In this document: positions 54,801 through 62,092 of the stretch, one piece after another | Layout: every line of letters begins with the position of its first letter | Position numbering within the stretch: position 1 is the stretch's first letter | Origin: Bdellovibrio reynosensis | GTDB taxonomy: Bacteria > Bdellovibrionota > Bdellovibrionia > Bdellovibrionales > Bdellovibrionaceae | Direction of reading: 5' to 3' | Assembly: GCF_022814725.1 (NCBI RefSeq) | Contig: NZ_CP093442.1 | Coordinates: 1,984,001 to 2,048,000, forward strand | Length of the DNA stretch: 64,000 nt | Notes under the pieces: model-generated | The model's database searches: none | What the model saw: the letters and a program-made list of their open reading frames with translations, nothing else | What the model was told of the DNA's origin: nothing | Program-made: the position numbers and the translations under genes

Positions 54801-56090
54801 TCTTGGGCTGGCCCGGGTACAGCGGATGTTCTTGATTCTTCGGGAAACAATCGTCATGCGACTTCAACGGGTGCAAGTAATGTTACGAATGCCCGATTTG
54901 GCAGAGCTGCGGCCTTCAATTCAAATAGTCAATTAATCTCAGCGACAGCAAGTAGCGATTATGTTTCAGCTGCCAATCAAACTACGACAATGAGCGCGTG
55001 GGTTTTCCCCCACCGCTACATTATTAATAATCTTGAATCGCGAATCCTGTGCCTTATCAATTCAGCGGGAACTGGAAGTTCTTTTGCTTTTGGTTTTGGA
55101 AACGGTAATAAGCTTGGCATTTTTTACGGCACTAGCGGCGTGTATCATTGGTCAACGTCTTCACTACCCACGTTTACCTGGAGCCATGTTGCTGTTACGT
55201 ATGATGGCAGCTGCTATCAACTTTATATAAATGGGGCTGCCAATGGCAGTTGTCTAACGGCGGCCTTGAATGCCCCAGGATCGGGCGCTGCTATTATTGG
55301 TAACTATACTTCAGGAAATAACCCCCTTTACGGCAACCTGGATGAAGTCGCGATTTGGAAAAGAACTTTATCGGCAGCCGAAATTCATCAACTGTACCGT
55401 CGCGGAATAAACAGAATCAAATACCAGGTGCGCACTTGTGCTAACAACGACTGTTCGGATCAAGCCGGAAACAGCCAAGGTTGGAAGGGTCCTGATAACA
55501 CTTCAAGCACATATTTCTCGGAATTATTTAATACGACCAACAACGTCGCTGATGGAACTATCAGTGGTTCTGCTTCATCGATGGTGTTTAGCAACTTTGG
55601 TGCTCTTTCACTTTCAAGCAACCGATACTTCCAGTACCGCTCGATTCTTGAAAGTGACGATACCAATACGGGATGTACTTACAGTTCGGCAGCTTCGTAT
55701 TGTTCACCTGAAATTAAGTCGGTGACGGTGGGACCGAATCACTATTCTGCTAACGAATCTATAACGACCAGTGCCGCATCGGTTACTTCTGCTTATGTAT
55801 TTATTAATACGAACGGCTTTTCTGCAACCTTAGGTGCCAATGGCTGCAGCAATGGCTCTTCTTACGCATTAAGCCCCGATGGAACAAATTTTTATTACTG
55901 GAACGGCAGCACGTGGGCTGCATCCACAGACTCTACAACAGCCAACGATTCAAGCACCATGGCTGCAAACATCAACTCTTTCCCGTCGGTCATTGGCACG
56001 GGAACACTAAAAATCAAAACCTACCTAACCTCCACAGGCACCTCTGCCTGCGAAGTAGATAGCCTTTCAGTCACCGGCCAAAAATACTAA
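51813..56090 (+). CDS. Giant surface lipoprotein with Ig-like, FN3-like and LamG-like domains
   Basis: The 1425-residue product has a lipoprotein signal (LAGC). In order: two invasin/filamin-type Ig repeats (about 28-230, with DNGDGTYTATFTGG-like strands), one more Ig-like domain (about 230-345), three FN3-like domains (about 350-610, each with TSYTVKYGT-type and TTYYFMVEASN-type strands), then two LamG/concanavalin-like domains (about 700-930 and 985-1190) sharing GGLTVSAWIKT/TMSAWVFPH, HHIVARFNR/SHVAVTYDG and GNIDEVALW/GNLDEVAIW, and a Ser/Thr-rich end. It is a likely adhesin or glycan-binding protein, coupled with the LysM-barrel gene. Confidence 0.85.
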   Translation: MKFILLLSLVFALAGCKSSSTIDESFLGGIAISPSKSAVVASDSSLLSGTAITLTLALRDQHGQVFWYEGSNPTVTFSTSGGTSTGLFSDVINNDDGTFTTTFAGVNAGTPTNIIASVDGVPLTSTAPAIQVLPGNYSLAHSYVSLSAASITSGSFVTATFHTYDTSGNPLTSGGFVVSFSQNGGTSTGTFSAVTDNGDGTYTATFTGGVMGTATSIRAAIAGQLITSAHPTVTVTHGPASQLVFATQPLGNVAPGVSLPSQPIVHIKDAAGNMVTSGPDATADITLSLSSGTGALAGTTTITSVAGVATFTNISVNTKGSGKIITATKENTLVSSGTGAISSASDSFLIHPPAPGAFTIASAVAGASSVVLSWNASSEATSYTVKYGTVSGTFGTTVSTSATSPTTISSLTPGTTYYFMVEASNVTATTSSTAQASATPLSAFSISSVTVDTGNKLKVAFGTSTGSTSYTVKYGTSTGNYSSTASTAASSPYEVSGLTGGTSYYIMVTAVNSSGSVNATAEAVGIPISAFSTTSLSSGVGTLSLAFNSVAGATSYDAIYDTSSKTAADSYASASTGVTSPAVVNLAAGTSYYFRGRANNPYGSVVSTNELSAASYQNFTLSIPFTSGTSASYTSSSGTNVEVTSAGYARLKPAPQVDSDDSDTGFGSPAVLTGVQWDSSMNVARLNTTTNNSQLDATWGPDWNNLVGYWRLNGTVGALAASSTITATVGANLTSSATAGMAYASSQFNQSLTFDGVDDYLSGGNIHDIGTGGLTVSAWIKTSTHQNSRIVSKSSAGADDGWFIGTVSGTITSNTVTQHNYLTVGLDGVTSATLIGKYDDGRWHHIVARFNRTNGLATVFQDGRVLGTVNISTKAGVNVTSGGIFSIGSRNGTDRYFNGNIDEVALWSTALTDTEILSIYFRQQAKYSGQILSRIMDAQATGSSLTNWTNINVATTMPFFKELPSKTVNESTTGYSSFTGSGYGTDLAGLWHFDEASWAGPGTADVLDSSGNNRHATSTGASNVTNARFGRAAAFNSNSQLISATASSDYVSAANQTTTMSAWVFPHRYIINNLESRILCLINSAGTGSSFAFGFGNGNKLGIFYGTSGVYHWSTSSLPTFTWSHVAVTYDGSCYQLYINGAANGSCLTAALNAPGSGAAIIGNYTSGNNPLYGNLDEVAIWKRTLSAAEIHQLYRRGINRIKYQVRTCANNDCSDQAGNSQGWKGPDNTSSTYFSELFNTTNNVADGTISGSASSMVFSNFGALSLSSNRYFQYRSILESDDTNTGCTYSSAASYCSPEIKSVTVGPNHYSANESITTSAASVTSAYVFINTNGFSATLGANGCSNGSSYALSPDGTNFYYWNGSTWAASTDSTTANDSSTMAANINSFPSVIGTGTLKIKTYLTSTGTSACEVDSLSVTGQKY

Positions 56091-56132
56091 AGGTGCCTGA
56101 TTCTTTTTTACGTCCACATTGCGTCATCTCCT

Positions 56133-56154
56133 AAAAAGGTGCCTGGCACTTTTT
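56133..56154 (+). terminator. Imperfect hairpin with repeated GGTGCCTG motif
   Basis: AAAAAGGTGCC and GGCACTTTTT can pair with one bulged base. A second GGTGCCTG copy is at 56092-56099, right after the lipoprotein stop. It may be a terminator or a dispersed short repeat. Confidence 0.4.
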
Positions 56155-56280
56155 CCAGTCTATACCGCGTTATCTGTCTGAATTTATTGAACTGTGACGG
56201 TGGAGGCATTCTGTCTCCATTGTCACTGGCATTTAGTTTGCTTTGCTTTCAGGATGGTGTCCCGACATGAAGGAGCGTCT

Positions 56281-56889
56281 ATGAAATCGTTGATCATTTT
56301 TTCAAGCATGATTTTTTCTTGTGCAACTTTAGCGCAATCACTGCAAATCGAAGAAGTGCAGCTTGCTGGCCAGGGCTGCCCGCAAGGAAGTGTTGCCGTA
56401 CAGATCTCTCCGGATGCTTCAAGTTTCACGGTTCTTTATGATCGTTTAAGCATAACAGCCGGCGCTGATACGACCGAGGCATCAACGGAATGCAAAGTGC
56501 GCATTCGTTTGAAAAAACCTCTGCGAATGGGTTTTAGAATCGAAGAAGTCGATTTCCGCGGCTACGTGTATTTAGACCCGGGGGTAGTTGGATCACAAAA
56601 AGTAAAGGTCACTTCAGGCAACGGATCTGACAAACACGCCCTTGCTGAATTCGGTTATGAAAGATGGAAGGGCCCTATCAACGAAAATTTCGTACTGACA
56701 GCATTGCGATCAAACGAACCACCTTTGACGATTGATTGCAAACCAATGAAAGAAAGAAGTGTCATCGTCCTAGCCACTAAGCTGCACCTTAAAAAAGCGG
56801 GAGGCAGCAAAGTAGGTCAAATCGCCGTCGACTCTGTCGACGGAAGACTGTCACAAAAATACCGTCTGCGCTGGACCAACTGCCCGTAG
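56281..56889 (+). CDS. Secreted DUF4360-like protein
   Basis: The 202-residue product has a signal peptide (cleavage near AQS) and the DUF4360 pattern: QLAGQGCPQGSVAVQISPD, FTVLYDRLSI, a Cys in TECKVRIRLKKP and a VDFRGYVYLDPG strand. Members are secreted beta-proteins of unknown role, common in bdellovibrios and fungi. AAGGAGC precedes the ATG. The 400 bases after it (56890-57289) hold no convincing gene; a TATAAT at 56946-56951 and a hairpin at 57208-57222 are the notable items. Confidence 0.8.
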   Translation: MKSLIIFSSMIFSCATLAQSLQIEEVQLAGQGCPQGSVAVQISPDASSFTVLYDRLSITAGADTTEASTECKVRIRLKKPLRMGFRIEEVDFRGYVYLDPGVVGSQKVKVTSGNGSDKHALAEFGYERWKGPINENFVLTALRSNEPPLTIDCKPMKERSVIVLATKLHLKKAGGSKVGQIAVDSVDGRLSQKYRLRWTNCP

Positions 56890-57207
56890 TACATTCCTTA
56901 AATAAACGGTGTATTTGCAACTAACTTGTCGACGATCATTGCTCTTATAATTCCGACCATGCCCTTTACATTAGAAAAGCGACGTAAAAGTTGCATTTTC
57001 AAATAGAAGCACAATTCTAAAGCGCATATTTACAAGATTAAAGATGGCTGATCCCGGGTTACTTACCCTATAGAAACCAAGACTGGTGAGATTACGCCCA
57101 TATTCCGCTTCTTTGGCATGCCCTATTCAGCTTCCGGGCATCCGAATTCTGAGAATGAATACCCTAATTTTAGATTTAGTAAATTCGTTGCGCTTCAAAT
57201 CGATTAT

Positions 57208-57222
57208 ATCCCCTTTGGGGAT
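57208..57222 (+). promoter_or_regulatory. Leader hairpin before the peptide gene
   Basis: ATCCCC-TTT-GGGGAT is a perfect 6-bp stem followed by TTTCT, 67 bases before the ATG at 57290. It could be an attenuator or a protein-binding leader element; its GGGGA could also serve as a ribosome site for an in-frame ATG at 57230. Confidence 0.4.
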
Positions 57223-57289
57223 TTTCTATATGGGACCAGCCTTTGCAGAAACATTCGCAACGTGGTCAGCCCACGGGGAAAGGAAGCCT

Positions 57290-57463
57290 ATGAAGAAACA
57301 GGAAAAACAAAAAGTAGAATTGTGTTTTCGAAGTAAAAAAGCAGTGATGTTTTCAGCCGAGGGAGAAGCCGTTGAGATTTCATCACAAGAGCAACTTGAA
57401 GCACTGCTTGCAGAACTTGAAGTTGAACTAACTGCTGAAACTGAACAAGAGAAAAGCAATTAG
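57290..57463 (+). CDS. Candidate precursor peptide of a radical-SAM-modified RiPP
   Basis: The 57-residue peptide is highly charged, with a Lys/Arg-rich start (to about residue 17), one Cys (residue 12), a central segment AVMFSAEGEAVEIS, and an acidic helical end with EQLEALLAELEVEL. It resembles no precursor class I know. It stands directly before two radical-SAM genes, as precursors do. AAAGGAAG lies 4 bases before the ATG at 57290. An in-frame ATG at 57230 after GGGGA would add 20 residues (MGPAFAETFATW...). Which residues are modified, and whether the peptide is a scaffold or a final product, cannot be told. A small RiPP-recognition-like fold (strands plus helix) is not excluded. Confidence 0.65.
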   Translation: MKKQEKQKVELCFRSKKAVMFSAEGEAVEISSQEQLEALLAELEVELTAETEQEKSN

Positions 57464-57473
57464 TCAGAATATA

Positions 57474-57498
57474 AGGGGTGTCGGTTACCGGCACCCCT
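57474..57498 (+). promoter_or_regulatory. Hairpin between peptide gene and first maturase
   Basis: Arms 57474-57484 and 57488-57498 form an 11-bp stem with one G-U pair and a 3-base loop, 10 bases after the peptide stop. No T-run follows. Such elements between RiPP precursor and enzyme genes act as partial terminators or 3' stabilisers that raise precursor over enzyme mRNA. Confidence 0.7.
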
Positions 57499-57514
57499 AA
57501 CTTTGAGGCATAGA

Positions 57515-58714
57515 ATGTTTAAGCATATTAAAGACGAAAATTCAGATTTTTATTTTAATCCAATAACACTCGAAATCAAATACCAGGAGCCAGTCGAAAA
57601 TACGACCTATGAAGAAGCATTCGAACACGCGCACGAAGTGACTGGAAACTATATTCAGAAAAATATTCTGGTAACGCGTGCTCGTATCGTCCTTACTGAA
57701 CAATGCAACTTTCGATGTAAGTACTGTTTCGTGATGGATCAACACGCGAAACTAGTAGACATGCCTGAGGAAAATATCGATAAAGTTTGTGACTTTTTAG
57801 AGAATTATGGTGATCCCGAGGGACTTCTTTTGCAGCTTTTTGGTGGCGAACCCTTAACAAAGCGCCATTATATTCAAAGAATTTTAGAGCGTTTCAAAAA
57901 CTCTCCTCTTTATGATAATTTGCGTTTTGAAATAAACAGTAACGGATCGCTGGTACGACGCCTTGATTTTGAAGCATTTGAAGAGCATCGAGATAAAATT
58001 CTCTTCACACTATCCCTTGATTCCGACTTAGAAGAGCTGAACGATAAGTACCGTGTTCTCATAAGTGGTCGCGGCACTTTTAAGCTTACTCTTGAAGGCA
58101 TACAGCAATTAATAGAAAATAACTTCGCAGTTAATCTCTTGTATACCCCTATGAATGAAACTCTTCCGCGTTTACCCCGGTTAGTAGCATTCGCTAAATC
58201 TATTGGGGTAAAACAATTGAGTGTTAATTCTCCCCAACCAGGTAAAGGTGATTGGGAGGTAAATGGAACGCTACTTTACAAAAGTCTAAAAGCAGCGAGA
58301 AAAGTAGCAGAAAAAATAGGTTTCGACTTTGCAAGCGAACTCGACAAAGTTGACTACGTGTTATCCGAAAAAATTCCTAATATTGGACCATGTACTTCGC
58401 TTTCTGGAATGGCTATTTCCATTTCTCCCAAAGGTCGCATAAGTAATTGTATCGTTAACTGGAATGATCACAAAGATCTCACCCAGGGCATGAGCGAGTT
58501 TGACATTAACAAAGCAAGAATATTCAAAAACCGTAGAAAGGCCTTCGCGCTAGAATGTCGACAATGTATCGCTCATAGTGTATGTGGGGGCGCTTGTGGA
58601 CTTGAGCTAGCTCTTGGCAATACGGGACCAAGTAGCGCAATCGATAACAAGTGCCAATTCTATCGCTTGGCTGTCACTGATTCAGTGACAACACAGAATA
58701 GGAAAAAAGCTTGA
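57515..58714 (+). CDS. Radical SAM/SPASM peptide maturase
   Basis: The 399-residue enzyme has an N-terminal extension (about 1-55) that may bind the leader, the radical-SAM cluster motif CNFRCKYC (Cys64, 68, 71), FGGEP near residue 110 for SAM binding, and a SPASM domain with Cys at GPC, ISNC, and CRQC (348, 351), VCGGAC (357, 361) and KC (380), enough for two auxiliary [4Fe-4S] clusters. Such enzymes install thioether or C-C cross-links or epimerise residues in peptides. The ATG at 57515 is preferred over TTG at 57503, with GAGG upstream. It overlaps the next gene by ATGA-type 4 bases. Confidence 0.92.
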   Translation: MFKHIKDENSDFYFNPITLEIKYQEPVENTTYEEAFEHAHEVTGNYIQKNILVTRARIVLTEQCNFRCKYCFVMDQHAKLVDMPEENIDKVCDFLENYGDPEGLLLQLFGGEPLTKRHYIQRILERFKNSPLYDNLRFEINSNGSLVRRLDFEAFEEHRDKILFTLSLDSDLEELNDKYRVLISGRGTFKLTLEGIQQLIENNFAVNLLYTPMNETLPRLPRLVAFAKSIGVKQLSVNSPQPGKGDWEVNGTLLYKSLKAARKVAEKIGFDFASELDKVDYVLSEKIPNIGPCTSLSGMAISISPKGRISNCIVNWNDHKDLTQGMSEFDINKARIFKNRRKAFALECRQCIAHSVCGGACGLELALGNTGPSSAIDNKCQFYRLAVTDSVTTQNRKKA

Positions 58715-59484
58715 TAAATATTGATACACTTTTTTTAGAAATCAATTCCGTATGCAACATTCATTGCAAATACTGCTTTTATGAAAAGGGTGAATTATCT
58801 CGCTCCTCAAGTCGGATCTCACCAACTGCATTGAAAGTCTTTTTCGAGTCTTTTGGGGAAAATCTGCAGATTCAATCGGTAAGCTTAAGCGGTGGAGAAA
58901 TTCTTCTACATCGAGAAATTGAAGATCTGCTTAAGACCGTAAGGCAATTCGTGCCACACGTTCTAATCATGACAAATGGGACGCTATTAAGTTCAACAAC
59001 CATTCAAATGCTAGAAAAATATGTTGATGAGGTTCACGTCAGTCTTGATAGCATAACGTCATCTTATCATGAGAAACAAAGGGGGTTACATAGAAAAACT
59101 CTGAATGGTCTAGAGCTTCTTCGAGCTTCGCGTATTCCTATGAAAACTATTGTAATGACCGTAAGCAACGGAAATAAAGACCAAATTGACGAAGTGAGAA
59201 AATATGCAAAAGAGTATAGTTTTCTATTTCAAATGCACCCCGTAGATAATTTCAACTCGAGTACAATTAGGAGACCCAACACCTGTAAGAGCCTAACAAA
59301 ATCTATTATGATTAACGCCAAGTCTCAAATATATCCATGCTTTCATCTCCAGACAGATGCATATCTTCTTGGTGATTTGAATAACTTTAATTTTCAAGAT
59401 TTTTTATCTCGCCGGAAAGACATCATAGCTTATCTTTTACCAAAACTGCCTTGTTACAGAAATCGATGCTGGCCTTTGATATGA
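58711..59484 (+). CDS. Second radical SAM enzyme with short Cys-containing C-terminus
   Basis: The 257-residue protein has CNIHCKYC (Cys15, 19, 22), the SLSGGEILLHREIEDLL segment and a core of about 200 residues. The end has Cys in NTCKSL, IYPCF, LPCY and NRCW, consistent with one auxiliary cluster (twitch-like). It is short but complete. The start codon is TTG (ttgataaat) at 58711, overlapping the stop of the first maturase by four bases. Two different radical-SAM enzymes suggest two successive modifications of the peptide or of one residue. Confidence 0.88.
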   Translation: MINIDTLFLEINSVCNIHCKYCFYEKGELSRSSSRISPTALKVFFESFGENLQIQSVSLSGGEILLHREIEDLLKTVRQFVPHVLIMTNGTLLSSTTIQMLEKYVDEVHVSLDSITSSYHEKQRGLHRKTLNGLELLRASRIPMKTIVMTVSNGNKDQIDEVRKYAKEYSFLFQMHPVDNFNSSTIRRPNTCKSLTKSIMINAKSQIYPCFHLQTDAYLLGDLNNFNFQDFLSRRKDIIAYLLPKLPCYRNRCWPLI

Positions 59485-60389
59485 ACAACAAAGCCTTTCA
59501 GGAGTATTTAGATTTCATGCGCTTGCGCGACTGGCCTCACTCTTCAAAAGAAGCAGCTGCAGAAAAAAGGTCCATATTCTATGACTTTGGAGACTGGCAT
59601 CCCAAAGTACGAACTGGTGCCTGCATCGTTACCACGTCTGACTGGGAAAGGTGGCGCAAACAAACACAAGATTATCTACGTAGTAGTCTTTGGGAATTTG
59701 GGCTCCGTGACCCCGAACAAGTTACGAAAAAATGCCTACAACTTATTCGGTCATGGAATTTTGAAGAACCGTTTTACAATTTGAATCAGAAATTTGATTT
59801 CAATAAGTTGATTATTGAACAAATAGAATTCCGTTCGGATATTGAAGGCAACAAATTGAAGCATCAATTACCTGGGATGTGTTTTGCGGAAGAATCATCA
59901 TTAATTCTTACTGATTACAGAATGGCACTTGTAGAGAATAGAATACTCGTTCGGAACGATAATTTCTTGCTCTCACATTTACATCATGAATGGTATCCGG
60001 GACATGTATTACAAATCGGCATCTTAGAAACGGACATAGACAGTCTTAACCCGTGTTGGATTGAGGGCTTAGCCACCTATTATGAATTAAAGAATGTAGC
60101 GCCTGACCAGAGACCAAGAGCACTAACACGCGTTCGAGAACTGCTGATTGAGACCATTTTTGTTCTTAAATTGATTCAGGGTTTAATCAAACCAAGTGAT
60201 CTTGTGAAATTTTATCTAGGATTTAATAAAAATACTGAGTGGGTATACAACAAGATAAACAATATTTATATCAACCCGGTTTTCTCGATTCGATATGGCG
60301 CTGGACTTGCGCTTGCTCACGAGTGGATTACTTCTCATCCGACACAAAATCCAGAAGAAGTCTTGAACCGAATTCAGGAGGAATTATGA
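59481..60389 (+). CDS. DUF885-like zincin peptidase
   Basis: The 302-residue protein has HHEWYPGHVLQ (His169, Glu170, His175) and WIEGLATYYELK (Glu195), the two signatures of the DUF885 family (HExxPGHxxQ and EGxAxYxE), seen as gluzincin metallopeptidases. It is about half the length of typical DUF885 proteins, lacking most of the N-terminal part. A role in cutting the modified peptide is likely by position. The start at 59481 forms ATGA with the preceding stop; a longer form would run 30 bases into that gene. Confidence 0.8.
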   Translation: MNNKAFQEYLDFMRLRDWPHSSKEAAAEKRSIFYDFGDWHPKVRTGACIVTTSDWERWRKQTQDYLRSSLWEFGLRDPEQVTKKCLQLIRSWNFEEPFYNLNQKFDFNKLIIEQIEFRSDIEGNKLKHQLPGMCFAEESSLILTDYRMALVENRILVRNDNFLLSHLHHEWYPGHVLQIGILETDIDSLNPCWIEGLATYYELKNVAPDQRPRALTRVRELLIETIFVLKLIQGLIKPSDLVKFYLGFNKNTEWVYNKINNIYINPVFSIRYGAGLALAHEWITSHPTQNPEEVLNRIQEEL

Positions 60390-61579
60390 AAAAAACAAAA
60401 AGTGCCTTATCACTAGCATATTTCTTAATTTTTGGAATAGCGTTTGCTGATATGATAATTAGCCCAATTTTAATAATTCATATTAGAAACGGTCTAGGAA
60501 TCGACAATAATGGCATCGCCTGGCTAATGAGTATTGGGTGTATCTTGATTGCTCTGCTAGATTACCCGACTTCTCACTTCGCGGATCATTTTAATAAGCT
60601 TCTAGTTCTGGCGATAGGCACATGTTGTTTAGCTTTCTCAATGGTCGGATTGTGGCTACTTCCTTCAAAACATTTCTTAATCGCTTCGCTTGGATTAAAA
60701 GCTTTTGGCTTAGCGAGCTTATCAGGCACTATCTCGGCATTCGTCTTTGATAGCATTCAAGGTGATTCTGATAAGGACCAACTAATAAAAAGATTTATCA
60801 CACGAGGACAATTGGTGCGCCAAAGTGGAATCGTTCTAGCAATGATAATTGCTTCCAGTTTAATATATTTCAACCAAAGCCATCACATTTTTCTAATTAG
60901 CGCCTTAGTTTATATCTCATGTGCGATTTTAAGCACGAAGCGATTGCTTGTGTCCGATATAAAATGGAGATCTTCAAAGAAGATTATTGAAGTTGTTAAT
61001 CCACTACCACTTTTGTCCTATTTAGTAGAAGCATCAAAAAACGGCGCTTTCAGATGGGCACTTTTTCTAAATCTGTTATCAGGTGTGGGATTTACTATTT
61101 ATATAACATATTGGCAACTAAGTGCAGAAGCTGGAGGACTTAAATGGGCACTCGGCCTACTTACTTCACTCGGGTTTGCAGCGAGCTTTGTCGTTTCTTA
61201 TATTTTAGACAGAATTAGTACCGACAAAGCGCAACTATTTCTTGGAGTGGGCATTGTTTTATTTGCATTCGGAACTTTCTGCATGAGCATTTGGAGTTTC
61301 AGCTTTATCTTTGCTGTCTGTGGTTTCCAAATTTCCTTAGTCGCAGGAAGTGCAATTGTTATGGGGGAATCCTACAGGGCGTGTACAGACGAATCAAATA
61401 GCGCAAAGTTTTTTTCTCTTACATCTACCGGATCAGAGATGTTTTCCAGTTTTATTTTAGCCCTGTTTTCTTCCGTTGCCCTATTCAATGATAGTCCAAC
61501 ATCTGCATTTGCGACACTTCTACTACCTTTCGCCGTGATCCTTGTACTTGCGGTTAAGCGCTCCAAGGAAATCTCATGA
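60386..61579 (+). CDS. MFS transporter, probable exporter
   Basis: The 397-residue protein has about 12 membrane helices and the MFS motif A-like loop after the second helix (DYPTSHFADHFNKLLVL). No ATPase is linked, so it would use proton or ion antiport. The start at 60386 has CAGGAGG and forms ATGA with the previous stop. In the cluster it probably exports the mature product or the toxic end form. The gene looks more AT-rich than housekeeping genes here. Confidence 0.88.
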   Translation: MKKTKSALSLAYFLIFGIAFADMIISPILIIHIRNGLGIDNNGIAWLMSIGCILIALLDYPTSHFADHFNKLLVLAIGTCCLAFSMVGLWLLPSKHFLIASLGLKAFGLASLSGTISAFVFDSIQGDSDKDQLIKRFITRGQLVRQSGIVLAMIIASSLIYFNQSHHIFLISALVYISCAILSTKRLLVSDIKWRSSKKIIEVVNPLPLLSYLVEASKNGAFRWALFLNLLSGVGFTIYITYWQLSAEAGGLKWALGLLTSLGFAASFVVSYILDRISTDKAQLFLGVGIVLFAFGTFCMSIWSFSFIFAVCGFQISLVAGSAIVMGESYRACTDESNSAKFFSLTSTGSEMFSSFILALFSSVALFNDSPTSAFATLLLPFAVILVLAVKRSKEIS

Positions 61580-62064
61580 ACCTACGCGAGATTACAGCTG
61601 AACTAAACAGTTTATTCATCAATTACAAATCCACATTTGGCGAACCAGACTTCGAACCTCCGACTTATGCTGCATCTATTCCTGCCGAAGGAATTACTGT
61701 GAACCGCCGTCTTATTCTGTTGAACACTAAAATAGCCCATCCCCTTTTTACAAAAAGCGCATTAATAGAAAAAGCAAAGCTTCAGCTAGTTTATTTTCAT
61801 GAACTAAGTCATTGCTTACCGAAACTTCAATCCAATTATGAGGAGGAGTGGAGGGCCGATTTCCGTGCGGTTTCCATGCTTCGTCAAAACCCTGAAACTC
61901 ACGATCTAGTTTGGGAAATGATCGCTCAGCAAGCAAAAAAGACAAGATCTTTTATTAGTCGAATCAACAAACATGAACCTTCGGAACACACTATTGATGA
62001 ACTACGACAAAACTTGGAGATTTTAACTCGATTAGTAGCGGAGATGAAGAGTGGACTGCTTTAA
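61576..62064 (+). CDS. Small HELSH metallopeptidase-like protein
   Basis: The 162-residue protein has FHELSHCLP (His75, Glu76, His79) and then EEEWRADFRAVSML (Glu91, Asp95 region), the layout of small cytosolic gluzincins of the IrrE/M48-like kind, where the second Glu is the third metal ligand. No signal peptide. It overlaps the MFS gene by ATGA. It may process the peptide, or act as a regulator; the family was not recognised with certainty. Confidence 0.7.
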   Translation: MNLREITAELNSLFINYKSTFGEPDFEPPTYAASIPAEGITVNRRLILLNTKIAHPLFTKSALIEKAKLQLVYFHELSHCLPKLQSNYEEEWRADFRAVSMLRQNPETHDLVWEMIAQQAKKTRSFISRINKHEPSEHTIDELRQNLEILTRLVAEMKSGLL

Positions 62065-62092
62065 AGTGTGGGCCGGCGCTGGCGGAGCTATT

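Noticed and set aside
56958-57005. 15-codon frame in the leader of the peptide cluster
   Set aside because: No ribosome site and no sign of a regulatory leader peptide, so chance is the simplest reading.
57174-57206. FliA-like promoter (TAAATTCG-N11-ATCGATTA) before the peptide gene
   Set aside because: Spacing fits, but too few bases match the consensus to separate it from chance in AT-rich DNA.
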